A stretch of DNA of 64,000 nt from Peribacillus asahii (GTDB lineage: Bacteria > Bacillota > Bacilli > Bacillales > DSM-1321): NCBI RefSeq assembly GCF_004006295.1, contig NZ_CP026095.1, positions 4,431,501-4,495,500 of the forward strand. Direction: 5' to 3'. The first letter of the stretch is position 1. Every line of letters begins with the position of its first letter. Made by a program: the position numbers and the translations under genes. The notes beneath the pieces were generated by a model that worked only from the letters and a program-made list of their open reading frames with translations, ran no database searches and was not told where the DNA came from. Of the stretch, positions 8,575 to 17,129 are shown in pieces.

Positions 8575-9762
8575 TTACCCAGACCTTCCTAAAAACACTT
8601 TTTCTACGACACGGCGAGAAGCTTCACCATCTTCTAACGAACAAAATCTATCGTAGAAGGAGTCGTTCTTTGCATCTGCATCAGCTAAAGAGCGAATGCT
8701 TGCAATCACTTCATCTGTCGTTTTCACTAACGGACCTGGTGCTGTCGCTTCAAAGTCAAAATAAAATCCGCGAAGCTTGTCTCGATACTTGTCAATATCA
8801 TATACATAAAACAGCATCGGCCGCTTTAAATTGGCATAATCAAAGAACACCGATGAATAGTCGGTTAAAATTAAATCAGAAATTAAATACAAATGACTGA
8901 TATCGCCATAGTTTGAAAAATTATAAGCAAATCCTTCGTAGGAAGATAAATCTAAGTTTTCGGCAATCAAATAATGCAAACGCAAAAGAATTACATACTC
9001 TTGTCCTAATTCTTCGCGCATTTTATGAAGATCCAGCTGCAAATCAAATTTATATTTGCCTTTGCCATAAAACTCATCATCTCTCCACGTTGGTGCATAA
9101 AGAATCACCTTTTTATCTAATGGAATCCCCATTTTTTGCTTCAATGAATCGATTGTATCACGATTGTTCCCATTGTACAGTATATCATTGCGTGGATAGC
9201 CAGTTTCAATAATTTTAGACGGGCTGACATTGAATGCACGAGCAAAAATTTCCGTCGAGTACGCATTCGGTGAAATTAAATAATCCCACTTACTCGATTC
9301 CTCATGAAAATTCTTCTTATATTTTTCCGTATCCGTGCCAGGCATATGTACTTCTTTCATATCTGCTGCTAATTTCTTCAAAGGTGTTCCATGCCATGTT
9401 TGTAAATAAGTAGTGTGCTTGGGCTTTGGAATCCAAAGCGGCAAACGACTATTCGATACCCAAAAGCGGGCACGTGTCATTTTCAAAAGCCAAGGAATCG
9501 TAAAACGGGCCACATAAGGAATACCTGCATCCTCAAAGGTTTTGGTATACCGTTTATCCACACTCCAATACATCTTATATTCCGGATGATGGTTTTGCAA
9601 ATACTCATAAATCGCTCGCGGATTGCAGCTATACTGCTTGCCAAGAAAGCTTTCAAACATCACAAGCTTTCTATCAACAGGCAACACTTTCCCTGCAATG
9701 CCGAAAGCGACTTTATATGCATTCGTAAGCATCGTCTTTAGTTTATGCGTCAATGATGCCAT
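8575..9762 (-). CDS. CDP-glycerol glycerophosphotransferase, TagF/TarL-like single domain
   Basis: The 395-residue product has one CDP-glycerol:poly(glycerophosphate) transferase domain. The catalytic-site histidines are in TYLQTWHGTPLKKL and LRLHYLIAE, with the acceptor/donor motifs GYPRND, LYAPTWRDDEF and LTDYSSVFFDYA. These enzymes add glycerol phosphate units to lipid-linked teichoic acid at the inner membrane face. The HGTPLKK form matches the polymerase TagF rather than the primase TagB, and it resembles the C-terminal half of the next gene upstream. It may be a second polymerase or lengthening enzyme; I cannot assign its exact product. The ribosome site is AGGAGAAG. Confidence 0.88.
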   Translation of the reverse strand: MASLTHKLKTMLTNAYKVAFGIAGKVLPVDRKLVMFESFLGKQYSCNPRAIYEYLQNHHPEYKMYWSVDKRYTKTFEDAGIPYVARFTIPWLLKMTRARFWVSNSRLPLWIPKPKHTTYLQTWHGTPLKKLAADMKEVHMPGTDTEKYKKNFHEESSKWDYLISPNAYSTEIFARAFNVSPSKIIETGYPRNDILYNGNNRDTIDSLKQKMGIPLDKKVILYAPTWRDDEFYGKGKYKFDLQLDLHKMREELGQEYVILLRLHYLIAENLDLSSYEGFAYNFSNYGDISHLYLISDLILTDYSSVFFDYANLKRPMLFYVYDIDKYRDKLRGFYFDFEATAPGPLVKTTDEVIASIRSLADADAKNDSFYDRFCSLEDGEASRRVVEKVFLGRSG

Positions 9763-9797
9763 ATACTATATACTTCTCCTTCCTAAGAAAAGCGTAG

Positions 9798-9826
9798 GGC
9801 GCCTTTCCCTTCCGAAGCAAGGCGCC
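9798..9826 (-). terminator. Inverted repeat between the two glycerophosphotransferase genes
   Basis: GGCGCCT pairs with AGGCGCC. On the minus strand a short T run follows five to six bases later. This could be a partial terminator or an mRNA-processing hairpin within the teichoic acid operon. Confidence 0.4.
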
Positions 9827-9870
9827 TGCAGCCAGACAAACAAAACGTGCTGAAATTCCAGAACAATATA

Positions 9871-12800
9871 TTAATCCTTAAAAACCAAATCTACTGCTCT
9901 TTCACTTGCTTTTCCATCTTCTAGGCCGCAATATTTGGACCTAAAAGCACGATACTTTGTCTCATATTTCTTATTTATCTCATCTAAATGCAGCACTGCA
10001 TCGATAATGTCTTCTGTTGTTTTCAATAATGGACCTGGGGCCTCATCTTCAAAGTCGATATAGAACCCTCTCAGATTATCTCGGTAATCATCTAAATCAT
10101 ACGTATAATACAGGATTGGTCTATTCGTATTAGCAAAATCAAACATAACAGAAGAATAATCGGTCATTAATATATCACTAATTAAGTAAAGCTCTTGTAT
10201 ATCAGGATATTTCGATACATTCATCACAAAGTCTCGATACTCTTCTGGAATCGTTAAATTATTGCTAATAACGACGTGCATACGTAACAATAGAATATAT
10301 TCATCCCCAAGCGCTTGTTTCATCGCTTCTAAATCAAAATTAAGTTCAAACACAAATTTATTGTTTTTCGATGTTTGATTGTCGCGGAACGTTGGCGCAT
10401 ATAAAATCACTTTCTTGTCGCTCGGTAATTTTAATTTACGAACAATCTCCTTCGATAATCCATCGACGTCATCTCGGTAAAACAAATCATTTCTCGGATA
10501 ACCCACTTCAAGCATTTCTTTCTCATAACGAAAGGCGCTTCTAAATGCTTTTGACGCATATGGGCTAGGTGAAATTAAGTAATCCCATGTTTTCGTCGCA
10601 TGATGCACTCTATTTAAATATTCATCGTCTCTTCCTTGAATATTTTCAATATCAAATTGCATTTTCTTCAGCGGCGTTCCATGCCACGTTTGAAGATACG
10701 TCGTTTCCTTCCGCTTACTTAAGTAAGTTGGGAAGTTTTGATTGTTCACCCAATAGCCCGCTTTTGCTAAATAATAATAATATTCGGGGCTCAATCGCTG
10801 AATCCGCTTCGTCTGCTTATCCTTAACTGGTAGATTCTTATTATAAACCCATACTTTTTTATAAGGAGCGTCCCTTTTTAACAGCTCTTCATAAATATAT
10901 TTTGGACTATCAGAAAACTGTTTTCCAAGTCCACTTTCAAACAGGATTAAATTTTTATCAACCGGAATAACCTTTGACATCACTTTATAAGCTTTTTTCA
11001 TAATCGGGAAATAATGCTTGCTCTTTCTAAAGCGATTTTTCAACACATTGGAAACAGGGTGATGAACAGCTTTCGCGACTAAGCCCTCTTCTTTTTCAGC
11101 TTCCTGAACCGCTTCATATATACGCTCACTTGAATTTAAATCTCGATATTTAATAAAACGATTGGCTCTTTCAATATACTCTTCCTTCATGATGAAATCA
11201 CTGTTAGCAGACTCTTCAAGCTTCACGAGCAAGTCCTCAAGCTCATTGACGATATCTCCCGGAAGATCTTTATCTAAATTCAAATGTGACGGGCGTTTCC
11301 CAATAAACCGGCTTCTATCAAATTGATAATAGATGACAGGTTTGTGTAGAAAACTAAAGTCAAAGGCGACACTTGAATAGTCCGTAATCATAATCGCACT
11401 TTCTTTAATCAAACGCTGTACATCCACTTCCCCTTGACTAATGACTTTAACAGGAGCATCTTGGAAATAATGCGTAAACTTTTGCATATTCGGATGCAAG
11501 CAAAAGATAATTTCAAACTGATGTGTTTTCGCAAGTGAATGCAAATCAGGATGATGAATCAGCTGTTGATAGCGCTCGAAATATTCACTTTCCAAAAACG
11601 CCTCGTCCGATGTAATCCAGTCTCTCCAAGTCGGAATAACTAATAGCTGCTTTTTCACAGCGACATCTTTTTCAAACAGCTTATCAAAACGCGAAAGCCC
11701 CGTGACAAACACTTCATTTTCATCATAGCCAAAGTCCGTGACAATCATATCTTTTTCAAAATCAGAGCTCACGAGGAAAATATCCGTATTAAAACCTGAA
11801 GACGAATTTTTCCCATAATTGGCGACCATATTCTTCGTCCCCATAACCCCATGCTGAAGAAATACTTTTAACGCCTTCACTTTTCTTTTAAAAGAACCTG
11901 TACGGATTGGATATAAATAATCCGGATGATGCGATGAAATGACTCTCGTTGAAATAAGTGTCTTCATAATATGTTCTTTTGATTTGAAATATAAAACATT
12001 GCCTAACGGTTCCACATTTTTTGCTTCTGGAGATTCTTTTTCAATCACATAGTAGACTTCTTTGTCAGGGTAGTTCTGTCTCATATGCTTAAAGAAATGA
12101 TATCCCGTATCCTGTGCTTTATAAGTTCGTTCTCCAACGATCCACACATCATCTTTCTTATGAGCGGCTCGCAGAAGCTTCGACCAACGCATTTTCTTTT
12201 TTAAGAAACGATACGTTTCCACAGGAAAGTTGTACACTTCTAACGAAAGATTGGAGGCTTTAAAGGTAAAATAAGGATTAATGACCGCTACTGCATCATT
12301 TTTTTGTACAGAATCTTCCTTAATAAATAACTTCACTCTTGTCGTCGGACGGCCAATCCGCACTAATTTCTCTTCTTCTTGATCATGCAGCTCTAAATTT
12401 AAATAAAAATCGTATATGTCATCTTCCCATTGATCACTCACTAAATGTTCACGGTCAAACTCCAATACATATTCATAACGATTTAGGCCATACTTCTTTA
12501 TCGTGGCCTCTTCTTTATGAAGAAAAGAAACATGTGCAGAATATTCCTTCTTATTATTTCTTCCTCTAACAACCCCTTCTCCAGATACAATTCTAGAGTT
12601 CTTCGTAAACATTTTTCCTTCGATAACCATCTTATTTGCTTGATTTTGAATTTTATCAATCTGTAACTTAATAGAAGGAGATAGAATGACATTATAAGCA
12701 AAGGATATATTCCCTTTTTTCGTTATAATAAATCCGCCTTGTTTCTCTCCCGATTGATGCGCCTGTGTCTGTTGAATAACTGTATTTTGAAAGCGTCCAA

Positions 12801-13200
12801 AACGAATGAAGTATTCGGCTACTTTCACTCCATTTTCCTCGAAAAACTCCGCTTGCTCTTCAATTCGTTCTAACGTTTTTTCTGCTAATTCTTCAACAGG
12901 AACCTGTACTTTGAGATAACAATCGTATATCGTTGGTTCAAGATCTTGAAACTTGTTCAGCAACTCTTCCAAATTAACCTGAAATAGAAAGTTAGGAGTC
13001 GGAGCAATTTCTGCAACCTTTATTACATCTTCTTCCTCTCTTCTAGATCTAAACCACAGTTCCTTGGCACAGTAATACTCTTTAGAAAACTCTCCTTGGA
13101 TTGTAACGTTTTCTTTATCTTGCACAATCGATATATTGTGCTTCAATTTCACTTTAGGTCTTTTCTTATATAGTAAATTTCGAAAAGAACTCCATCTCAT
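9871..13200 (-). CDS. tagF: Double-domain teichoic acid glycerophosphotransferase, TagF type, 1109 aa
   Basis: A very large enzyme for teichoic acid polymerisation. Residues 1 to about 320 are an N-terminal extension of repeated beta-rich segments without motifs I recognise. Residues 330-700 form a first CDP-glycerol transferase domain (VFLQHGVMGTKN, FCLHPNMQKF, ITDYSSVAFDFSF). Residues 740-1109 form a second (TYLQTWHGTPLKKM, LLRMHVVI, MTDYSSVMFDFA, DNLRGFYIDFEDEAPGP). B. subtilis TagF is about 746 residues with one transferase domain, so this is a fusion or internal duplication. The start is the ATG at 13200; a GTG three codons upstream is also in frame. It precedes the TagF-like gene, tagG and tagH on the same strand. 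Confidence 0.85.
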   Translation of the reverse strand: MRWSSFRNLLYKKRPKVKLKHNISIVQDKENVTIQGEFSKEYYCAKELWFRSRREEEDVIKVAEIAPTPNFLFQVNLEELLNKFQDLEPTIYDCYLKVQVPVEELAEKTLERIEEQAEFFEENGVKVAEYFIRFGRFQNTVIQQTQAHQSGEKQGGFIITKKGNISFAYNVILSPSIKLQIDKIQNQANKMVIEGKMFTKNSRIVSGEGVVRGRNNKKEYSAHVSFLHKEEATIKKYGLNRYEYVLEFDREHLVSDQWEDDIYDFYLNLELHDQEEEKLVRIGRPTTRVKLFIKEDSVQKNDAVAVINPYFTFKASNLSLEVYNFPVETYRFLKKKMRWSKLLRAAHKKDDVWIVGERTYKAQDTGYHFFKHMRQNYPDKEVYYVIEKESPEAKNVEPLGNVLYFKSKEHIMKTLISTRVISSHHPDYLYPIRTGSFKRKVKALKVFLQHGVMGTKNMVANYGKNSSSGFNTDIFLVSSDFEKDMIVTDFGYDENEVFVTGLSRFDKLFEKDVAVKKQLLVIPTWRDWITSDEAFLESEYFERYQQLIHHPDLHSLAKTHQFEIIFCLHPNMQKFTHYFQDAPVKVISQGEVDVQRLIKESAIMITDYSSVAFDFSFLHKPVIYYQFDRSRFIGKRPSHLNLDKDLPGDIVNELEDLLVKLEESANSDFIMKEEYIERANRFIKYRDLNSSERIYEAVQEAEKEEGLVAKAVHHPVSNVLKNRFRKSKHYFPIMKKAYKVMSKVIPVDKNLILFESGLGKQFSDSPKYIYEELLKRDAPYKKVWVYNKNLPVKDKQTKRIQRLSPEYYYYLAKAGYWVNNQNFPTYLSKRKETTYLQTWHGTPLKKMQFDIENIQGRDDEYLNRVHHATKTWDYLISPSPYASKAFRSAFRYEKEMLEVGYPRNDLFYRDDVDGLSKEIVRKLKLPSDKKVILYAPTFRDNQTSKNNKFVFELNFDLEAMKQALGDEYILLLRMHVVISNNLTIPEEYRDFVMNVSKYPDIQELYLISDILMTDYSSVMFDFANTNRPILYYTYDLDDYRDNLRGFYIDFEDEAPGPLLKTTEDIIDAVLHLDEINKKYETKYRAFRSKYCGLEDGKASERAVDLVFKD

Positions 13201-13571
13201 AGAAATCACCCATAATTCTTAGTTTAAGTTAGGCTTTTTACGGCTGTTTAGTACCTTTAAAATCATATACGTTTTTTTATTTTTTCTCAATAGTGCTATA
13301 CTTTTGTGCCATTTGTTTCATTTTATTAGTTTGTACCGTCCTGAGAAAGGGCAGGAGGCGCTCTACTTATTCAAAAAATTCTCGTTTTTCTTCTATAATA
13401 TGTCCATTTAGACGCGAACTACTTCGCCTCTATTCATCCTATTTTACAAGCTCATTACAAATACGTTACAAAATTAAACATCCCTCATTTCCTTTACATC
13501 ACATGCTAGAATTAATAGGTTAATAGATTATTATGGATACTCTAGCAATTTTAACGAAATGAGGAGAATGT
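13201..13571. promoter_or_regulatory. Divergent intergenic region
   Basis: About 370 AT-rich bases between the double-domain TagF gene (leftward) and the glucosaminidase gene (rightward). I see no gene here. GAGGAGAATGT just before 13572 is the ribosome site of the glucosaminidase. Promoters for both genes should lie here, but I cannot place them with confidence. Confidence 0.5.
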
Positions 13572-15233
13572 ATGCTGCAAAAGATTCGCAACTATTTTTT
13601 CACGCTGCTATTTGTACTCGCTCTGCTGCCTCTTTCAACTTCTATCGCTTCCGCTGCTACTACTTTGCAAGGTGTAGCGTTAGATGGTTCCACGAAGGTG
13701 TACGAGCAAACAAACACAAGTTCAACAGTTTTAAAAAGCTATAGTCAAGGAACGATTCTTCGTTACCAAGCATATAGTGACAATTGGTATAAGGCGTCGG
13801 TCTATGTAAGTGGCAAAGCCGTTACTGGTTACATCCATCAAGACGATGTTGAAACGGCGACGACATCCCCTGTGTCTGTCTCTGTAATCGGTTTAGATCA
13901 ACCAACGAACGTATACACTAAAGCTTCAACAAGCTCTGCTACAGTAAAATCATACGCTCAAGGAACGATTCTTAAAATGCAAACCTTCACATCTAAATGG
14001 TATGCTGCAACTGTATATGTGAATGGCGAAAAGAAAACAGGCTATATTTATAAAGGCGATGTTGAAAAGATCATTACATCTCCAGAACCTGTTTCTGGAA
14101 TCGGTTTAAAGCAGCCAACAAACGTCTATGCGAAAGCTTCTACAAGTGCTACTAAGTTAAAGTCTTATGCACAAGGAACGATTCTCAAAATGCAAACTTT
14201 CACATCTAAATGGTATGCTGCAACCGTATATGTGAATGGCGAAAAGAAAACAGGCTATATTCACGTCAATGATATTGAGAAAATTTGGACTTCCAAGCAA
14301 CAACTTTTGGAAGGTGCAGCTTTAAAAAATCCAACCAACGTATATAGTAAAGCATCTACCAATGCTTCTGTATTAAGAAGCTATACGCAAAGTAAAGTGT
14401 TAAAATACCGAACATTTTCTGAGAATTGGTATACGGCAACCATATACATATCAGGAACATCAACAACTGGTTACATACATAAAGACGATGTCAAAGGTTT
14501 ATCTTACTATAACTTAACAGTAGATGAAGCGACAGCAATGCAAGTCAAAGTGAATCCTATGACAGATGAGTCCGGCTCTTGGAAAGCAGCCAATGCAACA
14601 CAAGTTAAACATTACGTAGATCCAACGAACTTCTTAGCGAATGACACATCTTCCTATCAGTTCTTAGTTCTATCAGACCTCGCAGGCACAAAGGCCACAG
14701 AACTTAATAATGCTTTATTAAGTGGAAAAGGCATTCTAGCTAATCAAGGAGAAGCCTTCATTACAGCGGCTAAAACACATGGTGTAAATGAAATTTATTT
14801 AATTAGCCATGCCTTGCTTGAAACAGGAAATGGCTACTCTACTCTTTCAAATGGTGTAAAAGTAAGCGAAGTAGACGGCGAAGCGGTTACACCAAAAGTC
14901 GTTTATAATATGTTCGGAATCGGTGCTAAAGATGCTTGTGCCCTGCAGTGCGGTTCTGAATACGCCTATAAAGCTGGCTGGACAACTCCTGAAAAAGCGA
15001 TTATCGGCGGTGCACAGTTCATCGGAAATGGTTATGTAAATGCTGGCCAAGATACACTATATAAAATGCGCTGGAATCCAGCAGGTATGGAGAAATACGG
15101 ATATGCGACACACCAATATGCAACAGATATTGGCTGGGCTGTTAAACAAACCGATCGAATTGCTAAGATGTATGATGCCCTTTCTACATACAATCTTCAA
15201 TTAGATGTAACAACGTATCTACCAACTTATTAA
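13572..15233 (+). CDS. Secreted endo-beta-N-acetylglucosaminidase with four SH3/GW-like repeats
   Basis: The 553-residue product starts with a signal peptide (residues 1-29, ending SIASAA). Four repeats of about 75 residues follow (about 30-310), each with a VYxxxSTSSxVLKSY element and a WY..TVYVNG...GYIHxxDVE element. They are SH3_8/GW-like modules that usually hold autolysins on teichoic acid. The C-terminal domain (about 315-553) is a LytD-type glucosaminidase with NEIYLISHALLETGNG, which contains the likely catalytic Glu, and YNMFGIGAKD. It cleaves the glycan strands of peptidoglycan. It lies among teichoic acid genes, consistent with targeting through that polymer. A second glucosaminidase with different repeats is at 17130. 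Confidence 0.88.
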   Translation: MLQKIRNYFFTLLFVLALLPLSTSIASAATTLQGVALDGSTKVYEQTNTSSTVLKSYSQGTILRYQAYSDNWYKASVYVSGKAVTGYIHQDDVETATTSPVSVSVIGLDQPTNVYTKASTSSATVKSYAQGTILKMQTFTSKWYAATVYVNGEKKTGYIYKGDVEKIITSPEPVSGIGLKQPTNVYAKASTSATKLKSYAQGTILKMQTFTSKWYAATVYVNGEKKTGYIHVNDIEKIWTSKQQLLEGAALKNPTNVYSKASTNASVLRSYTQSKVLKYRTFSENWYTATIYISGTSTTGYIHKDDVKGLSYYNLTVDEATAMQVKVNPMTDESGSWKAANATQVKHYVDPTNFLANDTSSYQFLVLSDLAGTKATELNNALLSGKGILANQGEAFITAAKTHGVNEIYLISHALLETGNGYSTLSNGVKVSEVDGEAVTPKVVYNMFGIGAKDACALQCGSEYAYKAGWTTPEKAIIGGAQFIGNGYVNAGQDTLYKMRWNPAGMEKYGYATHQYATDIGWAVKQTDRIAKMYDALSTYNLQLDVTTYLPTY

Positions 15234-15254
15234 ACTATGAAAAACGCAAGATTG

Positions 15255-15288
15255 CCCCGAATAGGACACTCTCCCTATTCGGGGTTTT
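15255..15288 (+). terminator. Rho-independent terminator after the glucosaminidase gene
   Basis: CCCCGAATAGG pairs with CCTATTCGGGG and a TTTT run follows. Confidence 0.9.
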
Positions 15289-15393
15289 CTATGTTAAAAG
15301 GTGATTTATATTGAATATCCACTAGATACATTATAAAATGGAGGATAAATCCGAACGCATTGTAATATTTGAACAATTGATGTTAAAATTTTG

Positions 15394-15424
15394 TTGTTTC
15401 ATTGTAAATATAATAGGTTATAAT
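15394..15424 (+). promoter_or_regulatory. Candidate promoter for tagDB
   Basis: TTGTTT and TATAAT are separated by 19 bases, about 100 bases before tagD. A second TATAAT overlaps at 15409. The assignment is by eye, and the spacing is longer than ideal. Confidence 0.35.
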
Positions 15425-15525
15425 AAAGTAGGCTTATCTTATCTCTTCTCCACTATGATGGACTTTTTCGTTCATAAATATTCTATTGATTATAGATTGA
15501 AACGACCTACGGGAGGAAATAAAAC

Positions 15526-15918
15526 ATGAAAAAAGTAATCACATATGGAACCTTTGATTTACTTCATTGGGGACATATTAATTTATTAAAGCGCGCTAGA
15601 GAATTAGGCGATTATTTAATCGTTGCGATTTCAACAGATGAATTCAATGCATTAAAAGATAAAAAAGCGTACCATAGCTTCGAAAACCGAAAAATGATTT
15701 TAGAATCCATTCGTTACGTTGATAAAGTCATTCCAGAAAACAACTGGGAACAAAAGAAAGAAGATATTATTCGCGAAGGCATTGACATCTTTGTTATGGG
15801 AGACGATTGGAAAGGCAAATTCGATGAGTTATCAGAAGTATGTGAAGTCGTATACTTGCCAAGAACAATCGGTATCTCTACTTCCCAAATTAAAGATGAT
15901 CTTTTGCAAGTTAAATAA
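15526..15918 (+). CDS. tagD: Glycerol-3-phosphate cytidylyltransferase TagD
   Basis: TagD makes CDP-glycerol from CTP and glycerol-3-phosphate, the donor used by TagB and TagF enzymes. The 130-residue product is the standard length and has the nucleotidyltransferase motif TFDLLHWGHINLLKRA with HWGH, plus the C-terminal motif RTIGISTSQIKDDL. The ribosome site is GGGAGG. Its stop overlaps the tagB start by one base (TAATG), so the two are translationally coupled. Confidence 0.96.
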   Translation: MKKVITYGTFDLLHWGHINLLKRARELGDYLIVAISTDEFNALKDKKAYHSFENRKMILESIRYVDKVIPENNWEQKKEDIIREGIDIFVMGDDWKGKFDELSEVCEVVYLPRTIGISTSQIKDDLLQVK

Positions 15919-17108
15919 TGACTAGGGAACTTTTTATAGAAGGATATTTACTTTTCATTAAAGTACTATTCTCTATCTGTAAACTCTTCCCTGTACGAAA
16001 TAAGATTGCCTTTGTCTCTTCGTTCGGTGATAATTGCCAATTTCTTTTGGATGAAATCAATCAACAAAGCATTCCCATTCAAAAAGTATTGTTAACAAAA
16101 TCAGGCAGCAATCTTGATGCAAAGGGCGATGGACATACCATCGTCCTTCCGTTTGAAACGAAGAATATCTTTCATATGTTACGGGCTTTTTATCATCTTG
16201 CTACGTCGAAATGGGTTGTCATCGATAATTACTTTGGCTTTCTTGCTGCCGTTACCTTCAAACAAGAAGTAACCTGTGTACAAGTATGGCACGCAGCAGG
16301 AGCGGTTAAACAGTTTGGTCTGCGCGATCCATCTGTTCAATATCGTTCAGCACGAGCTCAAAAACGTTTTTTAGAGGTGTACCGCCGCTTTCATTACGTG
16401 ACAACCGGCTCAGAGATTATGGCTGATATCTATAAAGAAAGCTTCCAAGTAGAAGATCGCCAAATTTTACGGACAGGTGTACCGAGAACGGATTTCTTTT
16501 TTGATGAACAGGCAAAAGAGCGCTCACGCCGCGCTTTTTACCAAGCGTTCCCAGAGCTAAAAACTAAACGAATTATTCTCTATGCCCCAACCTTTCGCGA
16601 TGAAGAGTTACATGCCGACACCATTGCGTTAGATTTAGATTTGCTGTATAAAGAGCTGCATGAGAAGGATTATGTTGTTTTATTAAAGCTTCATCCTGCT
16701 GTAACAATGAATCAAAATATGACGCAGCAATTTCCTGGCTTTGTGTATCAAATAAAACGTGGATTGCAGATAAACGAGCTATTAGTTATAACCGATTTAT
16801 TAATTACGGACTATTCTTCGATTCCTTTTGAATTTTCTTTCTTCCAAAAGCCCATGCTCTTTTTTGCTTATGATTTAGAACAATATGCTGAGCGTCGCGG
16901 TTTTTGGGAAGATTATACAGAAAGTATGCCCGGTCCTATTGTGTATAATACTGAAGAAATTGTCGAAAAAATCCACTCACATGATTTCATGCTTGAAAAA
17001 GTGGCACCATTTAACGAGAAATGGAACACCTATTCCAATGGACAATCGAGTAAACAGCTTATAGACCTTTTACTTTCAGCAGAAATGAAAAAAAATGCCC
17101 GTGCATAA
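15918..17108 (+). CDS. tagB: Teichoic acid primase TagB (CDP-glycerol glycerophosphotransferase)
   Basis: TagB adds the first glycerol phosphate to the ManNAc-GlcNAc linkage unit. The 396-residue product has the motif VQVWHAAGAVKQFGL, which is the TagB/TarB form of the catalytic histidine region rather than the HGTPLKK form of TagF. GVPRTDFFF, LYAPTFRDEEL, LKLHPAV and ITDYSSIPFEFSF follow. It overlaps tagD by one base. With tagO, tagA, tagF-type genes and tagGH in this window, the poly(glycerol phosphate) pathway is complete. Confidence 0.9.
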   Translation: MTRELFIEGYLLFIKVLFSICKLFPVRNKIAFVSSFGDNCQFLLDEINQQSIPIQKVLLTKSGSNLDAKGDGHTIVLPFETKNIFHMLRAFYHLATSKWVVIDNYFGFLAAVTFKQEVTCVQVWHAAGAVKQFGLRDPSVQYRSARAQKRFLEVYRRFHYVTTGSEIMADIYKESFQVEDRQILRTGVPRTDFFFDEQAKERSRRAFYQAFPELKTKRIILYAPTFRDEELHADTIALDLDLLYKELHEKDYVVLLKLHPAVTMNQNMTQQFPGFVYQIKRGLQINELLVITDLLITDYSSIPFEFSFFQKPMLFFAYDLEQYAERRGFWEDYTESMPGPIVYNTEEIVEKIHSHDFMLEKVAPFNEKWNTYSNGQSSKQLIDLLLSAEMKKNARA

Positions 17109-17123
17109 TGCATGGGCATTTTT
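17095..17123. terminator. Terminator shared by the convergent genes tagB and glucosaminidase
   Basis: ATGCCCGTGCA and TGCATGGGCAT form a stem with a three-base loop that overlaps the tagB stop codon. A and T runs flank it on both sides, so it can work in both directions. Confidence 0.85.
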
Positions 17124-17129
17124 CGTATG

